A DNA stretch of 26,582 nt from Verrucomicrobia bacterium UBA7008 (GTDB lineage: Bacteria; Verrucomicrobiota; Kiritimatiellia; RFP12; UBA1067). The notes under the pieces were generated by a model. It saw only the letters and a program-made list of their open reading frames with translations. It made no database searches and was not told where the DNA came from. The stretch lies in contig DJXI01000008.1 of NCBI GenBank assembly GCA_002449695.1, positions 1 to 26,582 of the forward strand, read 5' to 3'. Shown here piece after piece: positions 1 to 7,069 of the stretch; the stretch's first letter is position 1; each line of letters begins with the position of its first letter. Made by a program: the position numbers and the translations under genes.

Positions 1-1219
1 TCTCGCCGTGGCCGTTGAAGTCGAACCGCACGGACGCGACGCCGCGCCGCGCGAGGGCGTCCGCGAATTCCCGGAACATGCCGCCGTGCTCGCACTTGTT
101 CGCGCCGAAGCCGTGGCAGAGGACGGCGATCGGATAGGTCGCGCCCGGCCTCCGGTCGTCGGGCAGGCGCAGAATCGCGGACAGCCGCCCCTTCGCGCCG
201 TCGAGCGCGAACTTCCCCTCGCGGTCCCGGATGGATCCCGCCGGCTGCACGCCCTCCTTCGTCTGCGGGATGAACGGGATCGTGCCGTCCGCGTTCCACG
301 TGAATTCCTCGACGCAGGCGGAGCGCTTGAAGCCGCCGCCGCCCGGCAGCGCGCCGTTGTGGTAGAACATGTAGCTGCGGCCCTTGAACTCGATGTTGCC
401 GCCGTGGATCGTGAAGCTGTTGTGCGGCGTGTCCATGATCCGGCCGCGGTACGTCCACGGGCCGTGGATCGTCGGCGCGGTCGAATACGCCATGTGCTCG
501 GGGACGCCGCCCGCCGCGTACGAGAGGTAGTAGGTGCCGTTGCGCTTCATCACCCACGGCCCCTCCTCATAGGAGACGATCATCTCCTCGCGGCCGGTCG
601 CGTAGTTCATCCGCTTCGACTTCGGCCCGAAGCACGCCTCGTCGTCGAAGCCGGGCACCATCCGCCAGCCGTTCTTGAACGACACCATGTCGGCGTTGAG
701 TTCGCCGTACCAGCAGTTCTTGTTGCCCCAGAAGAGATACGCCCGGCCGTCGTCATCCACGAACACGGTCGGATCGATGAACGCCGCGCCCACCGCCAGA
801 GGCGCGCCGATCGCATCGCGATACGGCCCTTCCGGCCGGTCCGCCACCGCCACGCCCAGCGCGTCGCCCTGCGCGCAGTTGCAGCAGACGTACCAGTACC
901 ACTTTCCGTCGCGTTCGACGGCCTGGCTCGCCCACGCCTTGTCGTCCTTCTTCGCCCACGCGAACGTTTCGAGGCTGAGCGGCGCGCCGAGGCTCTTCCA
1001 GTTGACGAGGTCCTCGCTCTCGAAGACGAACCATTCCTTCATCTTGAAGAATTTGGCGTCGTTCTCGTCGTGTCCGGTGAACAGATAGACCTTGTCGCCG
1101 TGCACGAACGGCGCGGGGTCGGGCGTGAACACGCCCTTGACAAGCGGGTTGCCCGCGACGGCGGACAGCGCGACGACCGAACAGGCGGCGGAAGCCGCGA
1201 GGAGAGAAACAGTATTCAT
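1..1219 (-). CDS. Secreted GH43-family glycosidase fused to an alpha/beta-hydrolase (feruloyl-esterase-like) domain, partial
   Basis: This is the 5' part of a gene that runs off the left edge; 406 codons are visible. After a short signal-like N-terminus (about residues 1-22) comes a five-bladed GH43-type domain (about 24-325). The expected catalytic residues are visible: base Asp34 in DPAP, the pKa-modulating Asp149 in DPTVF, and the acid Glu219 in YEEGPW. From about residue 336 a second domain starts, with a CHGF oxyanion-type motif (368-371) and VRFDFNGHG, like cinnamoyl/feruloyl esterases; its catalytic serine lies beyond the edge. The likely role is removal of arabinose or xylose side chains plus ester groups from hemicellulose in the periplasm or outside the cell. 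The start is the ATG six bases after a TATAAT box, so the mRNA is probably leaderless. GH43 assignment is firm; the exact substrate is not. Confidence 0.88.
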   Translation of the reverse strand, partial: MNTVSLLAASAACSVVALSAVAGNPLVKGVFTPDPAPFVHGDKVYLFTGHDENDAKFFKMKEWFVFESEDLVNWKSLGAPLSLETFAWAKKDDKAWASQAVERDGKWYWYVCCNCAQGDALGVAVADRPEGPYRDAIGAPLAVGAAFIDPTVFVDDDGRAYLFWGNKNCWYGELNADMVSFKNGWRMVPGFDDEACFGPKSKRMNYATGREEMIVSYEEGPWVMKRNGTYYLSYAAGGVPEHMAYSTAPTIHGPWTYRGRIMDTPHNSFTIHGGNIEFKGRSYMFYHNGALPGGGGFKRSACVEEFTWNADGTIPFIPQTKEGVQPAGSIRDREGKFALDGAKGRLSAILRLPDDRRPGATYPIAVLCHGFGANKCEHGGMFREFADALARRGVASVRFDFNGHGE

Positions 1220-1225
1220 GCCGGT

Positions 1226-1271
1226 ATTATACCATCTGCCGCCACGCGGCGCCATCGCCCGTTTGGGTCAA
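1226..1271 (-). promoter_or_regulatory. Promoter with conserved upstream inverted repeat, leaderless start (GH43 unit)
   Basis: On the minus strand, TTGACCCAAACGGGCGAT (1254-1271) is followed by 19 bases and TGGTATAAT (1226-1234), an extended -10 box. Only six bases separate TATAAT from the ATG at 1219, so transcription should begin at or next to the start codon. No TTGACA-like -35 sits at the usual spacing. The same arrangement precedes three other transcription units here. In this copy the upstream half also forms a perfect CCGTTTG/CAAACGG hairpin, which could double as the end signal of the preceding gene. Confidence 0.75.
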
Positions 1272-1284
1272 ACGGCGCCGGGCG

Positions 1285-3279
1285 TCAGGGGCGGGTGAGG
1301 ACGCGGACGAGATAGTTCGCGCCGATGGCGACGGCGGACTTGTAGTCGTGCCCGAAGTTGTGGTCCTCCTCCGGCAGCAGATGGAAGCTGCTGCCGACGA
1401 GCACGCCGTGAAAGCGCTTCCCGTACCGGACCGGCACCACGACATCCGAGCCGCCGTTGATCACGCACGCGCCGCCCCGGTACTGCGCGGCCGTCTCGTA
1501 GATCGGGAGCGTCAGCGTCGTGTTGACGGCGTCATCCTTCAGAACGGGCGCGGCGGCGAAGAGGGCGAGCCCGGAGACCTTCTCTTTGCCGAGCCGTCCC
1601 GCCGTCATCGCGGCGACGACTCCTCCCAGGGAATGGCCCGCAAAGGCGATCTTCCCGAACTCTGATCGAGCGCGTATGTACTCGTAGATTTTGATGGCGT
1701 CCTCTATTTCATTGAGGACCGTCATATTGGCGAATTCGCCTTCGCTGTCGCCTTGGGCGCTGAAGTCGAAGCGCATCGTCGCGATCCCGTGCTTGAGGAG
1801 CTGCTTCGCCAGCTCCTGTCCGATGACGGTGTTCTTGTCGTCCCGGAAGCCGTGGCAGAATATGACGATCGGAATATCCTCGGTCGCTCCATCCGGAATC
1901 GTCAGGATCGCCGCGAGCTTGCCAGCGGATCCGTCGATGCCGAGGTCTTCCACGCTCGCCGCCGCCGGGCAGTAGCATATCGAGATGTCCGTGATTTCAT
2001 CCTCCGCCGAACTCTTGACGATGGTGATCTTGCACTGGCGGTATGTGTTGGCGGAAAAGTTCCATTCCGCGTTCGCTCCGATGCGTCCGCTCTCGTCCAG
2101 AAGAACCTTCGCGCCGTCCGCAACGTCTTCCAGCTTGACCGAGAAGGTGTCGCCGACGCGTCCCTTGCTGGATACCCGCATCGTGTAGCATCCGACTCCG
2201 TCGTTTTCCAGCTGCACGCTGCGATAGACGTTGTTGTCGCCGCTGCTCGCGCCGTAGGCAAATCGTTTTCCATCGGAATCGACAGTCCAGCCGTGATCCG
2301 CCGGATTCCACCCCGGCTCGTCGAGCCGAACCCGCCATTTGAGGTTTGCGTCACAATCGGAATCGAGAGTGTAGGCGCTCATGAAATTCCACATCGTCTG
2401 CGCGGAATTGCCGTCGTCGGTACGCGAAGTGTAGCCGTTGTGTCCCATGTCCACGCACTCGTAGTAGACATACGGCATCCCCCCCTCGCCGGGAGAATAC
2501 ACGCTCTTTGTGTAGCGACCGTCGACGACTGTCGTCGCCGGGACGGGGCTGCATCCGTTGCGCGCGACCATCATGTCGCGGATCGTGCCCATGAGAGAAT
2601 ACTTGACGAAGTCGTCGGCCATGCCGTGGATGTGGAGGAATGGAACCGGCCGCGCCCCCGTGGCGCGGAGGTGGAACTCGTTCAGCTGGTACCCGGAGAT
2701 GGAGGCGAATGCCGCGAAGACGTCGGATCCGAGCGTCGTACAGGCGTACGTCATCATTCCTCCGTTGGAGAATCCGCAGCAGTAGATGCGCTTGCGGTCG
2801 ATTTGGTATTCGTCCGCCACGTCCTCAATGATCGCCTTGAAAAAGTCCATGTCGTCGGTGTCCGCGCCGTCCGCCTGCCATCCGTAGTTCCATCCGCCGA
2901 GCAGAAAACGCCTCACGCCCTGCGGATAGACGGCGATGCATCCAGCGGAATCTGCGACGTCGGTACGGAACGGCGAGCGGTCGTTGGGTCTGTAGTAGAC
3001 GCCTTCGTCGCCGGCGTTCTCCTGCTCCACCTTGGTTTCGACGCCGTCGACCATCTTGTAGAAGGAGTAGACTGTTCCGTACATGCCGTGGAGCGAGAAG
3101 ACGAGCGGCGCGGGATCCTGGACGGACGCCGGGACGTAGAGGGCGTAGGAGCGCACCTTCCCGTTCACCGTCAGCACGCGCCGCTCATGCACGACAGTCC
3201 CCCCGTACGCCGCCTCAAGCATCGATGCGTGAAGCGCAAGTAAGAGGACCGCCGGTATCGCAAACCACCTATGTCGCAT
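1285..3279 (-). CDS. Secreted double-domain esterase (PHB-depolymerase/feruloyl-esterase type plus cinnamoyl-esterase type)
   Basis: A 664-residue protein with a signal peptide (about 1-23, cleavage near LEA|AYGG). Domain 1 (about 28-310) resembles the PHB-depolymerase/LpqC/feruloyl esterase group: LHG oxyanion motif, nucleophile Ser171 in GFSNGG, likely Asp222 or Asp223, and His280. A beta-rich linker (about 315-435) may bind carbohydrate. Domain 2 (about 450-664) is an alpha/beta hydrolase of the cinnamoyl esterase type: CHGF (475-478), Ser550 in GHSLGG, Asp612 and His640. Domain 2 is homologous to the C-terminal module of the GH43 fusion immediately downstream. I chose the ATG at 3279 because AAGGAG lies seven bases upstream and a signal peptide follows; the frame stays open further upstream without either. 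It is the last gene of the unit that starts at 9688. It probably removes hydroxycinnamoyl or acetyl esters from plant cell-wall polysaccharide. Confidence 0.88.
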   Translation of the reverse strand: MRHRWFAIPAVLLLALHASMLEAAYGGTVVHERRVLTVNGKVRSYALYVPASVQDPAPLVFSLHGMYGTVYSFYKMVDGVETKVEQENAGDEGVYYRPNDRSPFRTDVADSAGCIAVYPQGVRRFLLGGWNYGWQADGADTDDMDFFKAIIEDVADEYQIDRKRIYCCGFSNGGMMTYACTTLGSDVFAAFASISGYQLNEFHLRATGARPVPFLHIHGMADDFVKYSLMGTIRDMMVARNGCSPVPATTVVDGRYTKSVYSPGEGGMPYVYYECVDMGHNGYTSRTDDGNSAQTMWNFMSAYTLDSDCDANLKWRVRLDEPGWNPADHGWTVDSDGKRFAYGASSGDNNVYRSVQLENDGVGCYTMRVSSKGRVGDTFSVKLEDVADGAKVLLDESGRIGANAEWNFSANTYRQCKITIVKSSAEDEITDISICYCPAAASVEDLGIDGSAGKLAAILTIPDGATEDIPIVIFCHGFRDDKNTVIGQELAKQLLKHGIATMRFDFSAQGDSEGEFANMTVLNEIEDAIKIYEYIRARSEFGKIAFAGHSLGGVVAAMTAGRLGKEKVSGLALFAAAPVLKDDAVNTTLTLPIYETAAQYRGGACVINGGSDVVVPVRYGKRFHGVLVGSSFHLLPEEDHNFGHDYKSAVAIGANYLVRVLTRP

Positions 3280-3322
3280 GTCAAAACTCCTTAATGTATC
3301 TTCACATCTTCCGCGACCACGC

Positions 3323-3538
3323 TCAGCGAATGCGGACGGTGAATCCCGCCGCGCGCCGCGCACAGACATGGTCTTCTTCGTACATGACATTAACAGGAAC
3401 TCCTCCTTCGCCTACAACGGACCCGAACCGCCCGGAAAGCGAGGTGAAGGGAAGTATGTTTATCGACTTGTCGCGCGGCAGATTCCCAGCGCCATTCACG
3501 ACAAGCCGCGCTTTCGGACCGAGCGCAAGCATGTCGAA
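3323..3538 (-). repeat. Shared C-terminal tail module, copy B
   Basis: Encodes the last 71 residues of the 1170-residue protein. Recognisable positions are FD.L.LG..ARLV.NG, then G.F.SVVG, then V.ARR..GF and a terminal Arg. Homologous tails end the proteins coded at 6857-9688 and 11553-16646. Confidence 0.8.
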
Positions 3539-6500
3539 CGTCGGCACGTCCACGGCCCACGTGCGGCCGACGGAAACAACCACGTCTCCGTTCACCGCGA
3601 CAATTCCGTTTGTCGCAAAGCCGCTCCCGGAAACGCTCTCCACGGAAAGAATTCCGTCCTGCAAATCGATCGCTCCGTCGACCACCAGTCGGCCGGCCGG
3701 GTTTTCATCGTTGCCAACTGTCACGGTTCCGCCGTGCGCGTTGTACGTTCCTTCCTGCTGCGCCACGCCGTCGAGCGTATAGGAGGCCACCCTGACCGCC
3801 GCGCCGTTGAGATTGAGCACGGAATCTTTGGCGACCGAAAGCTCCATGAACGTCGTGCGCGCAAGCGCGCCGCTGCCGATATTCAGCGTACCGCCTTCGA
3901 CCTTGAAGCCGCCCTTGAGATCGAGTGCGCCCGTCAGGTTCAGCGTTCCGCCGCCGCGCTTCGTGAACGCGCCGCTTCCCGAAAGCGGCTGTGCGATTGT
4001 CTCGCTCTTCGACTCCCTTCCTGCCGCGGTCTCGTATATCGCTCCGCCGCCTGTCACATAGACCTTGATGTAGTCGTTCTTGGGGAATATCCCGCCCCAG
4101 AAGTCGGCCTGTCCGTTGCACGAAAGGACGCCGCCGTTCCAGATCATCGTCGCAGTTGCCAGCGTGGTCTTCGTGTTGATCTGACCGACAGTGATCCTTC
4201 CGCCGTTGAAGATGAACATCGTGTCTTCCGAGGTGCTTTCACTGCTTCCGTTCAGCTCAAGCGCGATATTCGCCGTGAGCGATCCTCCGTTCATCGTGAA
4301 AACGGCAGATCCCCTCTCGCCGATCCTGAGCTGGCTGCCTCCTGACGCGAACGTGCCGGATTCGATCGTCAGTCTGCCAGAGGAACTCGCCGACCGACCG
4401 ACCGTTACCGCACCGACAGAGACCGTTCCACCGTCCACCGTAAACGACGCCTTTCCGTTGTAGCCAATGATGAGCGACTGGTCGCCGGTGAAAGTTCCTC
4501 CGTCCGTCACGTTGACAAAAGTCTCCCCTCCGCTGTACATCGCGAGCTGCGCCTCGCCTGTCGCGATCTCGAAGACGCCGCTTCCGGAAACATTGAGCGT
4601 TTCGCTTTTGCTTCCTTCATTATTAGAACAGTCGCTTGTGCGGAGCTTAGATGCAATCACCCTGCCACCTGTTACGTTGACGACGTTGTTGCTCTTGTCG
4701 GAATATCCGCCGCCGAACCGAAAGTAATCTGTGACGCTCAGTTTTCCACCCGTCACGTCGAGCCGTCCGCCCCTGTCGTACTTGGCGGCCATATCGGTTC
4801 CATTGGTCGTGCCCCATCCGACGTACAGCGTCTTGACGCTCACTTCGTCGCCAGGCCCGATTGTCGCCGTCTTGTCCACGCCCTTGTTCAGGACAAGGGT
4901 GTCAAGCGCAATTCCGTCAAGCGTCTTCGGCTTGGGGTCCCACGATTCCCTGGCACCGAACGACGCCTCCGCGCCGTTGGAGTCCGCCCAGTATCTTGTA
5001 TCGGGAGATTCCGTTGAACCGTCGTCAGGCTCTTCGGACGACGCATCCAGCCATTTTGCCTTGAGATAGGCGTTGACCTCATCCATTTCCGCATCGGTGA
5101 GTGCATTCGTGAAAATCAGCGCCTCGCCTTGGTAGCCGGTCGTGTCGCGGTCGATATTCAAAACACCGATTTCGAATGCACCATAGTACGACACGAAGCG
5201 CAGTCCGGATTGACCCGCAGGCATACGATACGAATCTTTTGTCGTACCGGTCGAGTTTCCGTCACTGTCCAACGTAAACGACTTTACGATTCTTCCGTCG
5301 CCTTCCCCAAGCTCCGTCCTGCCCGCGAAAACGTAGGGTTTGTTGGCGGAAAGCGTGCCGAAGGGAACTTTGCCGGAACTCCATCCTGTTTCACCGTCTT
5401 TGACGCGTCCAATCTGATACGCGCTGCCCCAGGTGCTGTCCGTGCCATGCGCCAGCAGCAGACTCCGCCCCTCCTCGTTGCCGCTCGCCTTTTGCGCGAC
5501 AGAGAGCATGACCATGCTGCTGACATCACCCTGCGCGACAACGAAGAGCGTCCGCGGTCCGCTCGCCGGAAGGTCGGCGGGGAAATATCCGCTCGACACA
5601 TAGCCAGAGGCGTTGTCGAAGTAGAGAGAGCTTCTGCCGTTGAAACCACCTTCGGAAACCACCGCCCCGCTCTTGCCTGTATTGCGCCGGACAAGATCGA
5701 GGTCGCTCCCTACAGTGCCCTTGTTCTGCATGCCCGTCACTTTGCCGTTCGCGTCTTTCGTGAGCGCGTCCGCATCGGACGGATCGTACCACGCAGCCGC
5801 CGACCAAAGCACTTCTGGGCGGTTGTATTCCGCCATGGCCTCCCGGTCGACGCGAATCGTACCGCCATGCGCGACATACTTTCCTTCCGGCTGGACGACG
5901 CCGTCTATTGAGTATGATGCGACCGTAACCGACGCGCCGTTCAGATCAAGCGTGCATCCCTGGGAGACGGAGATTTCCCTGAACTTCGTGCGGACGAGAT
6001 TCGAGAGCTTCAGTTTTCCGCTTTCGACCCTGAAGCCGCCCTTCAGATCCGCCGCACCGGCGAGCGTCAGCGTCTTGCCGGACTTGACGCGGCAGATAAA
6101 CGCGCCGTCGCCGGAAAGAGGATGGTTGAACGATTCCGTTCTGTCCGAAACGTAGAACGCACCGCCTTCGAGCACATTGACGGTTATGTTGTCGTTCGTA
6201 GGGAAGATTCCGCCTTCCCAGCTGTTTCCGCTGTGCTGAAGAGTTCCGCCGTTCCAGTTGAACACGGCCGTTGGAGTTCCACTGGCATTCACCTGTGCGG
6301 TCTCAAGAGTGCCGCCATTCAGGTTCACCACGGCAGTGTTGCCGTCGACGTTGCCTATACCCATCTGGACAGCGAATTGCGCCCAGACCTTGCCACCGCT
6401 TATCGTCAGCTCTCCGTTGCCGGAGTCGCCGACATACATCGCCGTCGATACGTTAAGCCTTGTGTCATCGCCTGAAACGATTACCTTGCCTGAAGAACCG

Positions 6501-6835
6501 GAATTACGACCAATTTTAAGGTCCTCTTTGATGTTCAAGGTTCCGCCTGACATGTCAAGACATCCGCCTTTGGCTCCATGTCCAACATAAAGCAGCTTGA
6601 CGTCAACTTCATCCCCTGCTGCAAATGTCGCAACCTTGTCCAATCCCTTGGCGACGATAAACTTGTCGTTGGCAACATCCGACATCGACGCAGGGGCGGG
6701 ATCCCATGAGGCGGAACGGTTGAAACGCTCCCGCGCTCCGTTGGCGTCGGACCAGTATCTGTCCGTAGCAGACGCGGAAGCCGCCGTGAACGCGGCCAGC
6801 CCTGCGGCCAATGCAACATTCAGCAGCGGCTTCAC
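3323..6835 (-). CDS. Secreted beta-strand-repeat protein with LamG-like domain and internal duplication
   Basis: A 1170-residue protein starting at GTG, with GGAGGAG eight bases upstream and a signal peptide (cleavage near ASA|TD, residue 23). Residues about 24-345 form a first beta-solenoid of autotransporter-associated repeats (many SGG, NGG and V.VGR motifs). Residues about 345-600 are a concanavalin A/LamG-like module that opens with AAAWYDPSD and ends in an EALIFTNAL segment. Residues about 613-1055 are a second solenoid that begins like the first (RYW, then ESWDP or ASWDP) and ends with a matching LDGV...HGGT segment. Residues 1100-1171 carry the tail shared with two other proteins here. 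No beta-barrel, PEP-CTERM or LPXTG anchor is seen. The role is probably a surface or extracellular glycan-binding scaffold. It starts 22 bases after the gene upstream, in the same operon. Confidence 0.85.
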   Translation of the reverse strand: MKPLLNVALAAGLAAFTAASASATDRYWSDANGARERFNRSASWDPAPASMSDVANDKFIVAKGLDKVATFAAGDEVDVKLLYVGHGAKGGCLDMSGGTLNIKEDLKIGRNSGSSGKVIVSGDDTRLNVSTAMYVGDSGNGELTISGGKVWAQFAVQMGIGNVDGNTAVVNLNGGTLETAQVNASGTPTAVFNWNGGTLQHSGNSWEGGIFPTNDNITVNVLEGGAFYVSDRTESFNHPLSGDGAFICRVKSGKTLTLAGAADLKGGFRVESGKLKLSNLVRTKFREISVSQGCTLDLNGASVTVASYSIDGVVQPEGKYVAHGGTIRVDREAMAEYNRPEVLWSAAAWYDPSDADALTKDANGKVTGMQNKGTVGSDLDLVRRNTGKSGAVVSEGGFNGRSSLYFDNASGYVSSGYFPADLPASGPRTLFVVAQGDVSSMVMLSVAQKASGNEEGRSLLLAHGTDSTWGSAYQIGRVKDGETGWSSGKVPFGTLSANKPYVFAGRTELGEGDGRIVKSFTLDSDGNSTGTTKDSYRMPAGQSGLRFVSYYGAFEIGVLNIDRDTTGYQGEALIFTNALTDAEMDEVNAYLKAKWLDASSEEPDDGSTESPDTRYWADSNGAEASFGARESWDPKPKTLDGIALDTLVLNKGVDKTATIGPGDEVSVKTLYVGWGTTNGTDMAAKYDRGGRLDVTGGKLSVTDYFRFGGGYSDKSNNVVNVTGGRVIASKLRTSDCSNNEGSKSETLNVSGSGVFEIATGEAQLAMYSGGETFVNVTDGGTFTGDQSLIIGYNGKASFTVDGGTVSVGAVTVGRSASSSGRLTIESGTFASGGSQLRIGERGSAVFTMNGGSLTANIALELNGSSESTSEDTMFIFNGGRITVGQINTKTTLATATMIWNGGVLSCNGQADFWGGIFPKNDYIKVYVTGGGAIYETAAGRESKSETIAQPLSGSGAFTKRGGGTLNLTGALDLKGGFKVEGGTLNIGSGALARTTFMELSVAKDSVLNLNGAAVRVASYTLDGVAQQEGTYNAHGGTVTVGNDENPAGRLVVDGAIDLQDGILSVESVSGSGFATNGIVAVNGDVVVSVGRTWAVDVPTFDMLALGPKARLVVNGAGNLPRDKSINILPFTSLSGRFGSVVGEGGVPVNVMYEEDHVCARRAAGFTVRIR

Positions 6836-6856
6836 GACCGGCGCTCCTCCGATGCG

Positions 6857-7069
6857 TCAGCGCACGCGAATGCAGAAGCCCGCATCACGCCGCGCGTCAA
6901 CACGGTTTTCGAGATAGCGCAAAACCACGCGGCCCTTGTCGCCGACGACGGATGCGAACATACCGTCCAGCGTGGTGAACGGCAGAACAGTGACCAATTC
7001 ACCCTGCGGCAGATTCTTCGCGCCGTTCACGACAAGGCGCGCGTCCTCGCCCAGCACGAGTTTGTCGAA
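6857..7069 (-). repeat. Shared C-terminal tail module, copy A
   Basis: Encodes the last 70 residues of the 943-residue protein, with the same invariant positions as the tails at 3323-3538 and 11553-11768, ending in ARRDAGFCIRVR. Confidence 0.8.

Noticed and set aside
1254..1277. The inverted repeats upstream of the four units read simply as terminators of the preceding genes.
   Set aside because: No T-run follows any of them, and their exact 19-base distance to the next gene's -10 box is not expected for terminators. A double role is still possible at 1254-1277.
3280..3322. Independent promoter for the double-esterase gene.
   Set aside because: Only 43 bases separate it from the upstream gene and no conserved promoter element is present. 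Co-transcription is simpler.
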